A DNA stretch of 64,000 nucleotides from Oscillospiraceae bacterium (GCA_902801295.1 CADCHN010000003.1:42655-106654), one strand, 5' to 3'. Counted from the stretch's first letter, positions 28,516 through 38,774 are shown. The notes: generated by a model not told the origin, from the letters alone. Made by a program: numbers and translations.

Positions 28516-28857
28516 ATGAGGACGAGAATCCGCGCTTTTTTTCTGATGTGCCTGATGGTCGCGGCAGCCTGGACGGCGCTCGGGGCCTATCGAAGCATCC
28601 GCAGCCCCTGGGACAGCGAACTGCCGGGAGACCTGTACCGCAGCCTGACCAGTCAGGCTGAACAGGCCAAATTTTACCTCCGCGCGCAGGAGGGGCGCAT
28701 CGCCGTCTACCCCAACCGGCGCGGCGCGGCGCCGGAAAAAATCACAGGCATCGAGCTGAGCACCCTGCGTGCGGCGGACCGCGCCATGCTGCTGCACGGT
28801 ATTCCCGCCGCCGACCGGCAGAGCCTGCTGCAGCTGCTGGAAGACCTTGGCTCGTAA
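28516..28857 (+). CDS. Small exported protein with BofC C-terminal domain
   Basis: 113 aa. An N-terminal hydrophobic helix (residues 5-22, IRAFFLMCLMVAAAWTALGA) acts as signal or anchor. Residues about 50-113 match the BofC C-terminal domain: FYLRAQEGRIAVYPN, a TGIELSTLRAADRAMLLHGI-type segment, and the closing LLQLLEDLGS. BofC regulates the SpoIVB protease during sporulation in Bacillus. Many Clostridia have only this domain in short membrane-anchored proteins. The ATG at 28516 follows GAGGTGG. Assignment is from motif memory. Confidence 0.75.
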   Translation: MRTRIRAFFLMCLMVAAAWTALGAYRSIRSPWDSELPGDLYRSLTSQAEQAKFYLRAQEGRIAVYPNRRGAAPEKITGIELSTLRAADRAMLLHGIPAADRQSLLQLLEDLGS

Positions 28858-28883
28858 ATCCCCCGGCGACTCCGATAAAACAG

Positions 28884-28912
28884 TTGATTTCTTCCCGGGA
28901 ATGCGATAGAAT
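28884..28912 (+). promoter_or_regulatory. Promoter of the DUF1292 gene
   Basis: TTGATT at 28884-28889, 17-base spacer, TAGAAT at 28907-28912. It might also contribute 6S RNA by readthrough. Confidence 0.75.
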
Positions 28913-28942
28913 AAAAACACAAATTGACGGAGGAACAGCGAT

Positions 28943-29230
28943 ATGAGCGAAGAATACGGCGGCGATTTTATCACTATCATTGACGACGACGGCCAGGAGT
29001 TCGAGCTGGAAGTGCTCGACACCATGGATTATAACGGCGAGAGCTATACGGCCTTTCTGCCGGCCGACATGGACGAGAACGATCCGGATTACGGCATGAT
29101 CATTCTGCGCGTGGTGCAGGATGAAAATGGCGAGGATCTGTACGAATCCATTGACGATGAAGAGCAGCTGCAGGACGTGTACGAGCACTTCATGGTTCTG
29201 CTCTTTGACGACGAGGAAGGCGAGGAATAA
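28943..29230 (+). CDS. DUF1292 family acidic protein (YrzB-like)
   Basis: 95 aa, extremely acidic, with the DUF1292 layout: FITIIDDDGQEFELEVLDT at the N-terminus, YTAFLPADM in the middle and VYEHFMVLLFDDEEGEE at the end. The family is near-universal in Firmicutes and often next to ruvX/alaS. Its function is unknown. GGAGG precedes the ATG. Directly followed by the 6S RNA region. Confidence 0.9.
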   Translation: MSEEYGGDFITIIDDDGQEFELEVLDTMDYNGESYTAFLPADMDENDPDYGMIILRVVQDENGEDLYESIDDEEQLQDVYEHFMVLLFDDEEGEE

Positions 29231-29254
29231 TCCCCGAAGCGCGGACATAGGCTG

Positions 29255-29488
29255 TACTGTGTCCCGCGAAAACCACAGGAAGACAGGGTCCTGCTGTGCG
29301 CGTGTTGTCCGTCCGGACCTGAGCGGCCCAATAAACCCACATCTCTTATAAGGGATGCCGATTTGAATCTGCGGATTGCAGGCCTCCCGGCCTTGACCGG
29401 ACGTTGGAAGCAGTGAAACAGAACTTAGGCGACCCACCTGCCTATTTGTGCAGGTTATCATTGGGCCGACACGGCATTTGCGGGATGC
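29255..29488 (+). ncRNA. ssrS: 6S RNA
   Basis: This interval fills the gap between the DUF1292 gene and the terminator at 29489. Signs of 6S RNA are CCTGAGCGG (about 29319-29327), matching the CCTGAGCCG block before the central bubble, and GGCGACCCACCTGCC...GCAGGT, the 3' bubble hairpin seen in many 6S RNAs. A stem CGGCCCAAT/ATTGGGCCG brackets the bubble. A closing stem TCCCGC(g)AAA/TTTGCGGGA (about 29262-29271 with 29478-29486) completes the fold. 6S RNA mimics an open promoter and binds SigA-RNA polymerase in stationary phase. The 5' end is uncertain, and no strong dedicated promoter was found. Confidence 0.8.
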
Positions 29489-29516
29489 TCCCCCGGGAAA
29501 CCGGGGGAGTTTTTTC
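29489..29516 (+). terminator. Terminator of the 6S RNA
   Basis: CTCCCCCGG/CCGGGGGAG stem, GAAA-type loop, T6 at 29511-29516. Confidence 0.93.
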
Positions 29517-29573
29517 ATCTTAAGCCCGATAATCAGGCTTGAGATGAGGTGATTCACCTTGTAGCAAGGCCGC

Positions 29574-29609
29574 AAAAAACCGCCTCCGGAAAGAATCCGG
29601 AGGCGATTT
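29574..29609 (-). terminator. Terminator of the carbohydrate ABC operon
   Basis: Ten-bp stem CGCCTCCGGA/TCCGGAGGCG (29581-29590 with 29596-29605), followed on the minus strand by GTTTTTT. Confidence 0.92.
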
Positions 29610-29627
29610 TCATATTTGGTTTCCGGC

Positions 29628-30755
29628 TCAGTCGTTGAGCAGATTTTCCTCGGTCTCGGCGTTGAAGAAGTGCATGACCTTGCCCTGGAAGGTGATGTAC
29701 ATCTTGTGGCCGCTCACGAGCTTCTCGCGCTCGCCCGGCTCCAGGTCGATGGTCGGGATGCGAACGATCAGGCGAGTGCCGTCCTCGGTGTAGACGTGCA
29801 GGTGCAGCTCGCTGCCCATCATCTCGTTGACCTCGAGGGTCACGGGGATGGCGTTGGCGTCGCCCGCGTGGGCCAGCTGAATGTGCTCGGGACGCACGCC
29901 GAGCAGGACCTCGCCGGCCTCCGCGCCCTTGGCCTTGAGCATCTCGCCCTTGACGCCGTCCGCGATCATCTTCACGCCGAAGGGCTTGACGTAGTAATTG
30001 CCGCCCTCCTTGACGAGCTCGGTGCGGATGATGTTCATCTTCGGCGCGCCGATGAACTCGGCGACGAAGAGGTTCTTCGGCATCTCGAAAACCTCGGTGG
30101 GCGTGCCGACCTGCTGGATGTAGCCGTCCTTCATGATGACGATGCGGTCCCCAAGGGTCATGGCCTCGGTCTGGTCGTGGGTGACGTAGATGAAGGTGGT
30201 GTCCAGCTTCTGGCGCAGCAGAATGATCTCAGCGCGCATCTGATTGCGGAGCTTGGCGTCCAGGTTACTGAGGGGCTCGTCCATCAGGAAGACCTTGGAG
30301 TTGCGCACCATGGCGCGGCCGATGGCCACACGCTGGCGCTGGCCGCCGGACAGGGCGCGGGGCTTGCGCAGCAGATACTCGGTGATGCCGAGGATCTCCG
30401 CGGCGTTGGTGACCTTCTCGTAGATCACGTCCTCCGGCACCTTCTGCAGGCGCAGGGAGAAGGCGATGTTGTCATACACCGTCATGTGCGGATACAGCGC
30501 GTAGTTCTGGAAAACCATGGCGATGTTGCGGTCCTTCGGCTGCAGGTCGTTGACGACCTCGCCGTCGATCTCCACGGTGCCGTCGCTGATCTCCTCAAGA
30601 CCGGCGATCATGCGCAGCGTGGTGCTCTTGCCGCAGCCGGAGGGGCCGACGAAAACGACGAACTCCTTGTCCTTGATATCCAGGTCGAAGTCATGAACGG
30701 CGACGACGTTGTTGTCATATACTTTTTTGACTTTCGTCAGTTTCACACTTGCCAT
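29628..30755 (-). CDS. ABC transporter ATP-binding protein for oligosaccharide import (MsmK/UgpC type)
   Basis: 375 aa. Walker A is GPSGCGKSTT (near residue 38), the signature LSGGQRQRVAIGRA (near 135), Walker B VFLMDEPLSNLD (near 155) and the H-loop THDQTEA (near 192). The C-terminal OB-fold regulatory region (about 240-375) has GVRPEHIQ. MsmK-type ATPases energise several sugar ABC systems, so this one may also serve transporters elsewhere. It is last in the SBP-permease-ATPase operon. Confidence 0.95.
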   Translation of the reverse strand: MASVKLTKVKKVYDNNVVAVHDFDLDIKDKEFVVFVGPSGCGKSTTLRMIAGLEEISDGTVEIDGEVVNDLQPKDRNIAMVFQNYALYPHMTVYDNIAFSLRLQKVPEDVIYEKVTNAAEILGITEYLLRKPRALSGGQRQRVAIGRAMVRNSKVFLMDEPLSNLDAKLRNQMRAEIILLRQKLDTTFIYVTHDQTEAMTLGDRIVIMKDGYIQQVGTPTEVFEMPKNLFVAEFIGAPKMNIIRTELVKEGGNYYVKPFGVKMIADGVKGEMLKAKGAEAGEVLLGVRPEHIQLAHAGDANAIPVTLEVNEMMGSELHLHVYTEDGTRLIVRIPTIDLEPGEREKLVSGHKMYITFQGKVMHFFNAETEENLLND

Positions 30756-30776
30756 ATTTACAGCTCCTTTTCTTTA

Positions 30777-31673
30777 TCAACCCTTGACGGCGCCGCCTGT
30801 CACGCCCTCGACATAGTACTTCTGCAGGCACATGAACAGGATCGTAACCGGCAGTGCGACCACCACGCCGCCGGCGCAGAAGGTCGTGTACCACTGACCG
30901 ATCTGGTCTTTGCTCAGCCAGTCGAACATACCGACGGCCACGTTATAGCCGCTGGAGGTGCCGAAGGCCACGTAACGGGCAAAGACGAAATCGCCCCAGG
31001 GGCCCATGAAGGCGGTCAGGACCGTGTAGATAACGATGGGCTTGGCCAGCGGCAGGATGATCTTGGTGAGCACCTGCGATCTCGTGGCGCCGTCCACGCG
31101 CGCCGCCTCATCCAGCGACTTGGGGATCGTGTCGAAGAAGCCCTTGGACACATAGTAGCCCATGCCGGAGGAGGCCACGTATACCAGGATCAGGCCGGGC
31201 AGAGCGTTGGCCTGGGTCATGCCGAGATCCTTGAGCACGCGGTAGAGGATGATCATGGTCAGCATGCCGGGGAACATGCCGAGGATCAGCATGAAGCGCA
31301 TCAGCGGGCCGCGCGCTTTGAAGCGGAAGCGGGAGAGCGTGTAGCTCATGCAGAGCACGATCACGGTCTGCAGCGCCGCGACGACGAGTGCGATGATAAA
31401 GGTGTTCAGATACCACTTTTTGAAGTTGCTGGTCAGCAGTCTTTGATAGTTGTCCAGTCCCCAGGTATGCGGGACAACGTAGCCCACCGGGCCGCGCAGC
31501 TCCACGCGGAAAGACTGGAGGACGATGAAGACAAAGGGCAGGAGCCAGATCACGCTGATGACGATCAGAAGGATATAGATGATTGTGTTGCTGATCCTGT
31601 TGGCGGCCTTCTGGCCCATGCTGCGTTTCAGACGAGGCTGGCCCTCTTCCATGACGATATTGTTGTTACTCAT
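30777..31673 (-). CDS. Oligosaccharide ABC transporter permease, MalG type
   Basis: 298 aa with six predicted helices and the EAA loop EAARVDGATRSQVLTKIILP near residue 185, which docks the ATPase. After the N-terminal tail, a long periplasmic-side loop contains FRVELRGPVGYVVPHTWGLDNYQ. It overlaps the MalF-type gene by four bases (ATGA). Together they form the membrane channel for maltodextrin- or galacto-oligosaccharide-type ligands (MalG/GanQ families, not separable by eye). Confidence 0.93.
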   Translation of the reverse strand: MSNNNIVMEEGQPRLKRSMGQKAANRISNTIIYILLIVISVIWLLPFVFIVLQSFRVELRGPVGYVVPHTWGLDNYQRLLTSNFKKWYLNTFIIALVVAALQTVIVLCMSYTLSRFRFKARGPLMRFMLILGMFPGMLTMIILYRVLKDLGMTQANALPGLILVYVASSGMGYYVSKGFFDTIPKSLDEAARVDGATRSQVLTKIILPLAKPIVIYTVLTAFMGPWGDFVFARYVAFGTSSGYNVAVGMFDWLSKDQIGQWYTTFCAGGVVVALPVTILFMCLQKYYVEGVTGGAVKG

Positions 31674-33214
31674 TGGAAGTCCTCCTCATTCTTGATCGAC
31701 GGCAGCAGGCTGTAAACGACCAGCGAGATCAGAGCGACCACGACAAAGACCAGAATACCGACGACAGACGCCATGTAATATTTGTTGCCGCCCTCCATCG
31801 TGATCTTGAAGAGCCAGGTGATCAGCAGATCTGTGTGGCCGACGGCCGCGCCGCCCGTGGATATGGAGGCGTTGGTTGGCCCGCCGCCTGTCAGCAGGTA
31901 GATCACGTTGAAGTTGTTCATATTGCCGGTAAAGCTCGTGAGCAGATAGGGGCCGGTGATGAACAGCATATAGGGCAGCGTGATTTTGGTGAACTGCTGG
32001 ACGGGATTGGCGCCGTCGATGCGGGCGCTTTCGTACAGATCCTGCGGGATATTCATCAGAATACCGGTGGCAATCAGCATCAGGTACGGGATGCCGATCC
32101 AGATGTTGATCAGAATAACCGTGATGCGCGCCCAGGTGGGATCCTCCCAGAAGGGCAGCTCATGGCCGGGCTGGATCCAGCCGAGGTTGATGAGCGAGAG
32201 GTTGATGAGTCCGTTTTTGGCGAACATCTTGGAAACGTACAGCAGGGAGATAAACTGCGGGATGGCAATGGTAAGCACCAGCACGGTGCGCCAGACCTTC
32301 TTGAGCTTGATGCCCTTCTTGTTGATCATCATAGCCACCAGCATGCCGAGGAAGTAGTTGGTGAAGGTGGCGAAGAAGGCCCAGATCAGTGTCCAGGTGA
32401 GGATCTCGCCGAAGGCGGCGGAGTAGCTCTTGCCGCCGGCGGTCCAGTTGAACATGGTGTTGAAGTTGTCCAGGCCCACCCAGGTGAAGAGGTTGTTCAG
32501 GCCGTCATGCTCCGCGTCATAGTTGGTGAAAGCCACCAGCACCATGAAGAAGATCGGCATGACCGTGAAGACCAGGATGCCGGTGAGCGGCAGGGCCAGC
32601 AGGGTCTTGTGGAACTGGTCGTCCACGAGGGAGTGCAGGTCGTCCTTGCCGCTGCGCAGCTTCTTGCCCGATTTGATGATGCCCTCGGCGATCTTGTTCT
32701 GCTTGATGTTCAGACGCCAGGTGAAAATGAAAGCGACAATGAAGAAAATCGTCAGCACGCCGTAGAGCAGGATGCGGAAGGAGTTGTCGCCGGCGACAAA
32801 GGTCTCGACCGACTGGCCGTACTGCATGACCATTTCCTTGTGCGGGCCGTTGTCGCCCAGGTTGTCCAGCTTGCTCAGCCAGTAGACGCCGCCCTGCGGC
32901 AGCACCATGTAGACGATGAACACCAGCTCGAACAGCAGGAAGAGAAGGCCGCGGAGCACCTGGCCGCGCGCGATGGAGCCGAGGCCCATCACCAGATAGG
33001 AGCTGCGGGTCTTCCAGTCGCCGTCGCGGAAGGTTTTGACGAGATCGGCAAATTCGCCGCCGATCGCCAGAGCAATTTTCTTGAAGAACCGGCCGATGCC
33101 GATCCCTGCGTTTTTCAGAGCCTGCGGAATCGCCAGGAAGAAAGACGCCAGTTTATAGGTGAATTTCTGCCATTTGGATAAGCGCAGATACTCCAAATCA
33201 CTGTATCTGTTCAT
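31670..33214 (-). CDS. Oligosaccharide ABC transporter permease, MalF type
   Basis: 514 aa, with an N-terminal extension before the core permease. Residues about 1-75 are cytoplasmic; early helices lie near 85-105 and 155-175, then the six-helix core. The EAA loop SARIDGANPVQQFTKITLP is near residue 395. I start at the ATG 33214 (MNRYSDLEYLRL), preceded by AAAGGGG. A longer reading from 33277 would run through the hairpin at 33237-33271. A MalF/GanP-type subunit partnering the MalG-type one. Confidence 0.92.
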   Translation of the reverse strand: MNRYSDLEYLRLSKWQKFTYKLASFFLAIPQALKNAGIGIGRFFKKIALAIGGEFADLVKTFRDGDWKTRSSYLVMGLGSIARGQVLRGLLFLLFELVFIVYMVLPQGGVYWLSKLDNLGDNGPHKEMVMQYGQSVETFVAGDNSFRILLYGVLTIFFIVAFIFTWRLNIKQNKIAEGIIKSGKKLRSGKDDLHSLVDDQFHKTLLALPLTGILVFTVMPIFFMVLVAFTNYDAEHDGLNNLFTWVGLDNFNTMFNWTAGGKSYSAAFGEILTWTLIWAFFATFTNYFLGMLVAMMINKKGIKLKKVWRTVLVLTIAIPQFISLLYVSKMFAKNGLINLSLINLGWIQPGHELPFWEDPTWARITVILINIWIGIPYLMLIATGILMNIPQDLYESARIDGANPVQQFTKITLPYMLFITGPYLLTSFTGNMNNFNVIYLLTGGGPTNASISTGGAAVGHTDLLITWLFKITMEGGNKYYMASVVGILVFVVVALISLVVYSLLPSIKNEEDFQ

Positions 33215-33236
33215 AACATTGCCCCTTTTAATCAAA

Positions 33237-33271
33237 TTGGCTGGAGCCAATTTAACATTGACTCCAGCCAA
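33237..33271 (-). promoter_or_regulatory. Strong intercistronic hairpin between binding protein and permease genes
   Basis: Fifteen-bp stem (33237-33251 with 33257-33271; core TTGGCTGGAG/CTCCAGCCAA, one G-U pair) with a five-base loop and no U tract. Likely to protect the upstream mRNA from 3' decay or give partial termination, so the binding protein exceeds the permeases. Confidence 0.75.
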
Positions 33272-33335
33272 AAACATTGCGGTTCAGCCAAAGCTCAAAG
33301 GATGTTCACTTTGGTGGATGTATGCAGTTTTGGAA

Positions 33336-35486
33336 TTAGCCCTCGACGAGGGTCACAGTGCCTTCGTTCAGGTCGAGACGGACAATATAGGTGCCGTCGG
33401 CTTCGACCTTGACGTTCGCGCCGTCCTGGCCGTCAGCGCCGAAGTTCAGCGTCCAGTCGCTGTTGAGGCGGCACTTCAGCTCGGTGTCGGCGGCAAACTC
33501 GGTGGGCTCGCACTCAAAGACGTTCTCCTCGCCCTCGACAGCGGTCATGGCGAGGTCTTCGCCCTCACCGCCCCAGCCGTTGAAGGAGCCGACAACGCCC
33601 CATTCCTCAACGCCTTCGTAAACGACGGTGACTTCCGCGGTCTCGGCATTGACCAGAACCAGAGCGCCGGTCAGAGGAGTGAAGGAGACAACGTAGGTGC
33701 CGGCAGCCTCGATGACGACGTTGTCACCATCCTTGCCGGTGGCGCCGTAGTTGACATCCCATGCAGCACCCTGGCGAACCTTGAACTCATCGCCCTCAGC
33801 GAACTCGATGGGCTCGGAAACAAACACGGAGATGCCGGTGCTGGTGTCTTCAGTCATCGCCACGTCCGGGGTCTCGCCCCAGTTGTTGATGGTGCCGACA
33901 ACGCCCCAGGCGTTCTTCTCTTCCTCGGTGCGGGTGTCAGCGGGCTCGGTGCCCTCGGGATCCTCGGCATCGCCGACCTTGTTCAGGGTGATGACAGCCT
34001 CGGTCTCGCTCTTGAGCTCGAGAACGACTTCGTAAACGCCCGGCTCCTCAACCACATAGTTGGGGCCGTCCAGGCTGCCGTCAGCGCCAAAGTTGACCGT
34101 CCAGGAAGCGCCCTGGCGGACCTTGAACTCATCGCCGGTGTGCAGCTCGAGAGGCTCGGAAACGAAGCAGCCGCCGCCCTCGGTCATCGGGAAGTCGGTA
34201 TCCCAGTTGGTGCCGCAGATGGCGCCGATCACGCCCCAGGCGTTCTGCTCGTCCTCGGTGCGGGTGAAGACGGCGTCGATCTTGGCAGCGTAGTTATCCA
34301 GAGCAGCCTGCAGGCCGGCCTCGTCCTCGGCGGCCTTCACGTCATCGCCGATGACCTTGGCGATATCCCACCAGGAGCCCTCAATGTTGCCCTGAGGCAC
34401 AGAGTAGGGAGCCTGCATGGCCAGAGCAACCAGACCGGGGTTGGCCTGGACAGCCTCGGAGCCCTGATCAACGATGTTGGAGGGACCCCAGGACAGGGTC
34501 TCAAAACGCTCCATCTCAGCCTTCTCACCGGTGAGGTACTGAGCGAGCAGGTGCAGCGCAGCGCCCTTGGCGGCGTCAGCCTGCGGCTTCACGCCGAGCA
34601 GCTTGCAGCCGTTGAAGGAGCCGAGGTGGTATTCCTTGCCGTCCACTTCGAAGGAGGGCAGATCGGTCACGCCCAGATTGTCGCCCAGGATGCCCTTCGC
34701 GGTCTCATAGTCCCAGATACCGGAGACAACGATCGCGGCGCCGGAGGAGAACTCGCTGGCGGAGGAGGAGGACAGGTGCATCGGGGAGTCGACCAGCTTC
34801 TTCAGGCCCTTGGCGGCAATCAGGCCGTCGGGGCTGTTGAAGGTGTCCTTGATGGAGATGAACTTGCCGTCATTGTCGGTGATCCACTCGGAAACGCAGC
34901 CGGTGGCAAAGAACCAGGAAGCGATGTACCAGGCGGAGGTCTCAGCCTCGAAGGCGAAGTACTTGCCGGCGCTCTCGGTGTCGGCGATCAGCTTCTCAAC
35001 GCTGTCCACATCTTCCTCGGGGATGACGGACTTGTCGTAGTACATGTAGTAGCCGTTGTCAGCGGTCAGGGGGTAGGCGAACATCTCTTCGCCGGAAGTG
35101 GCAGCCTTGACAGCGCCGGCATCGTTGGCAGCCTTGACGGCCTCAGCCGCCTCAGCGCCGAGCTTGTTCAGCGCGCCGGCCTGCACGAGGCGGGCGAACT
35201 GGTCCTGGGCGAAGAAGAAGATATCGCCGCCGGCCTCAACGTCGGTGACCATGTTGTTGGCCGCATCGGCCTCGGACACGGGCTCAACCGTCGCGTTGAA
35301 GGTGATGCCGTACTCGTTGGAGCTGTTGAAGTCAGCGATCTGCTGCTTGGTCAGCTCGACTGCCAGCTCAGGAGCCCAGACGACGATGTCATAGGTGCCG
35401 CCCTCGTTGGCCTTGGTGCCGCCGCCGCAGGCAGCCAGCGCAAAGACCATGGCCAGAGCCAGGAGCAGTGCTAATGCTTTTTTCAT
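33336..35486 (-). CDS. Carbohydrate-binding lipoprotein of the ABC transporter with three C-terminal binding-module repeats
   Basis: 716 aa, far longer than usual 400-450 aa binding proteins. The signal peptide has a lipobox, FALAACGGG (Cys near residue 20). Residues about 30-395 form a MalE-type solute-binding domain. Three related modules of about 90 residues follow (approx. 408-505, 522-615 and 624-716). Each starts with AWGVIGA / AWGVVGTINNWG / EWGVVGSFNGWG and contains DEFKVRQGASW or ELKCRLNSDW and GPNYVVEEPGVY-type strands. They resemble the SusE/SusF-like starch-binding beta-sandwich modules. This implies capture of a polymer or long oligosaccharide at the surface. The sugar is not certain. 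Confidence 0.9.
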   Translation of the reverse strand: MKKALALLLALAMVFALAACGGGTKANEGGTYDIVVWAPELAVELTKQQIADFNSSNEYGITFNATVEPVSEADAANNMVTDVEAGGDIFFFAQDQFARLVQAGALNKLGAEAAEAVKAANDAGAVKAATSGEEMFAYPLTADNGYYMYYDKSVIPEEDVDSVEKLIADTESAGKYFAFEAETSAWYIASWFFATGCVSEWITDNDGKFISIKDTFNSPDGLIAAKGLKKLVDSPMHLSSSSASEFSSGAAIVVSGIWDYETAKGILGDNLGVTDLPSFEVDGKEYHLGSFNGCKLLGVKPQADAAKGAALHLLAQYLTGEKAEMERFETLSWGPSNIVDQGSEAVQANPGLVALAMQAPYSVPQGNIEGSWWDIAKVIGDDVKAAEDEAGLQAALDNYAAKIDAVFTRTEDEQNAWGVIGAICGTNWDTDFPMTEGGGCFVSEPLELHTGDEFKVRQGASWTVNFGADGSLDGPNYVVEEPGVYEVVLELKSETEAVITLNKVGDAEDPEGTEPADTRTEEEKNAWGVVGTINNWGETPDVAMTEDTSTGISVFVSEPIEFAEGDEFKVRQGAAWDVNYGATGKDGDNVVIEAAGTYVVSFTPLTGALVLVNAETAEVTVVYEGVEEWGVVGSFNGWGGEGEDLAMTAVEGEENVFECEPTEFAADTELKCRLNSDWTLNFGADGQDGANVKVEADGTYIVRLDLNEGTVTLVEG

Positions 35487-35546
35487 TTTGTTTCCTCCTT
35501 ATGATATGTTCGGATTTTGCGTCTGCTTTTTTTGCCAAAAGCCATT

Positions 35547-35563
35547 GGAAACAACCGTTTTCC
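35547..35563 (-). promoter_or_regulatory. Candidate operator dyad in the binding-protein leader
   Basis: GGAAA...TTTCC arms (35547-35551 and 35559-35563) around an ACCG-type centre, at about +11 to +27 of the predicted transcript. The shape is compatible with a LacI-family sugar repressor. Flanking AAAAGCC/GGCTTTT could also make an RNA hairpin. Confidence 0.4.
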
Positions 35564-35580
35564 GGCTTTTTAACACAGGT

Positions 35581-35609
35581 ATTATACTTCCCGGGTGCTC
35601 AAATGTCCA
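35581..35609 (-). promoter_or_regulatory. Promoter of the binding protein-permease-ATPase operon
   Basis: Leftward TGGACA (35609-35604), 17-base spacer, TATAAT (35586-35581). The leader is about 88 nt. Confidence 0.75.
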
Positions 35610-35699
35610 CCGAGAGCCCGTCTTTTCGCCGGGGTCAAATTTTACAAAAATGTGAACTGGATTTTGTGCAATCAGTCCGATTTGGGCGAAAAAGTTAAT

Positions 35700-35736
35700 A
35701 AAAAGCGCAGGATGCACACTTTTCGTGCACCCTGCA
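35700..35736 (-). terminator. Terminator of the GH53 gene
   Basis: GCAGGgTGCAC/GTGtGCAtCCTGC stem with mismatches, loop GAAAA-type, then TTTTTATT on the minus strand. It separates the GH53 transcript from the transporter operon. Confidence 0.7.
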
Positions 35737-35756
35737 CTTGAACAAATTATTACAGA

Positions 35757-37721
<1,965 letters not shown>

Positions 37722-38279
37722 TTATGACAAGCCGAACAGGATTTCCGCCAGCGTGGCCGCCGCACCGTCCTCCCGGTGTGCCGATTCCGCGCCGAAAAAC
37801 AGGTAATAGCTCTGCGGCGTCTCCCCTTCCGCGGTATACTCGATATACGACGCGGCCGCGCCCTCCCGGGTCTCCGCGTCATAGATCAGCACGCCGTAGG
37901 CCACGCCCTCGTGCGTCCAGAGCGCGCGTCCCCCGGCGGCAAAGCCGCTGTCGTCCAGCGGACGGAAGGACTCGATGTACGTGGAAGCCTCCCGCTCGCC
38001 GACGATATAGAGGTCGGCGCAGCGCAGCTCCTCGGTGTCGAAGATGTAGTAGTCGAAGGAGTGCACCGCGATCAGCTTGATGCCCTCGGGCCTGTCGGCG
38101 GAGAGAGTCTCGGCCAGCGCCTCATCCCGCAGCGCGGGGCGATCCACGCAGAGCACCAGCTTCTTCGCGGCCGGCGCATCCGTCAGCAGCGTAAAGATCC
38201 AGCCCCAGAAGAACACCGACATCAGCGCCCAGAACACGTATTTATACCATTGAGAAAAAAAGTTTTTCAGTATATTCAT
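37722..38279 (-). CDS. Membrane-anchored hypothetical protein, 185 aa
   Basis: Not recognised. One N-terminal transmembrane helix (about 13-32, YVFWALMSVFFWGWIFTLLT) is followed by an extracytoplasmic alpha/beta domain. Strands such as KKLVLCVDRPALRDEALAET and LRCADLYIVGEREAS recall a truncated periplasmic-binding-protein lobe. It overlaps the preceding 163-aa gene by four bases and lies 13 bases before the GH53 gene, so the three are one transcript. A role in sensing or presenting sugar is possible but unsupported. Confidence 0.75.
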   Translation of the reverse strand: MNILKNFFSQWYKYVFWALMSVFFWGWIFTLLTDAPAAKKLVLCVDRPALRDEALAETLSADRPEGIKLIAVHSFDYYIFDTEELRCADLYIVGEREASTYIESFRPLDDSGFAAGGRALWTHEGVAYGVLIYDAETREGAAASYIEYTAEGETPQSYYLFFGAESAHREDGAAATLAEILFGLS

Positions 38280-38767
38280 AGCTCTTCAAAGGCGGCTGCG
38301 TAGCCGTTGACCACATACAGCCGCAGCCGTTTGCCGTTTTTCGCCCGCAGCGCGTCGGCCCGCGCGGCGATCACCTTGCTGCGCCGCTTTTCATCCCCGT
38401 CCGTCAGGGTCAGGGGATAGAAGCGGATGCTGCCGCGGATGCGCATGCGCTGTTCGGACAGCTCCAGCACACCCTCGAGCGTCTCCCGCTCCCCCTCGAG
38501 CAGCATCTGCGCGTGCCCGCGCTCATAGCGAAGATCCTTGACCGGGTTGTTGTAGAGGTAAATGACGATCCAGCCGCCGAGCACGGAGGCCGCGACCGTC
38601 GCCTTCTCCATCCGTGCGGCGTTGGTCTGCGTCGTCAGGCAGCACAAAAGCACGCAGATCATCAGCGTCACGGCCGCGAAAATCGCCGCCGCCCGTCCTG
38701 CGCGCTTCGTCTTTTTTTCCAGCCGCGCCAGATCTTCGCGGCTGTAGAGTTCCTGTGTCGTATTCAT
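38276..38767 (-). CDS. Hypothetical membrane protein, 163 aa, apparently leaderless
   Basis: Not recognised. Two hydrophobic helices (about 26-45 and 57-73), then a soluble C-terminal domain ending RLRLYVVNGYAAAFEEL. The ATG at 38767 is only seven bases after a TATAAT, so the transcript would begin at or one base before the start codon and no ribosome site exists. No better internal start with a ribosome site was seen. First gene of a three-gene unit with the 185-aa protein and the GH53 enzyme. Confidence 0.72.
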   Translation of the reverse strand: MNTTQELYSREDLARLEKKTKRAGRAAAIFAAVTLMICVLLCCLTTQTNAARMEKATVAASVLGGWIVIYLYNNPVKDLRYERGHAQMLLEGERETLEGVLELSEQRMRIRGSIRFYPLTLTDGDEKRRSKVIAARADALRAKNGKRLRLYVVNGYAAAFEEL

Positions 38768-38774
38768 GGTACCG

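Noticed and set aside
29231..29527. RNase P RNA, tmRNA or SRP RNA in the gap after the DUF1292 gene
   Set aside because: Their conserved blocks (GAGGAAAGUCC, tRNA-like ends, GGAAGCAG-GGUCAGG) are absent or out of order. The 6S pattern fits better.
33159..35474. 771-residue open frame antisense to the binding-protein gene
   Set aside because: A high-GC shadow of a well-supported gene. It has no start signal and low-complexity composition.
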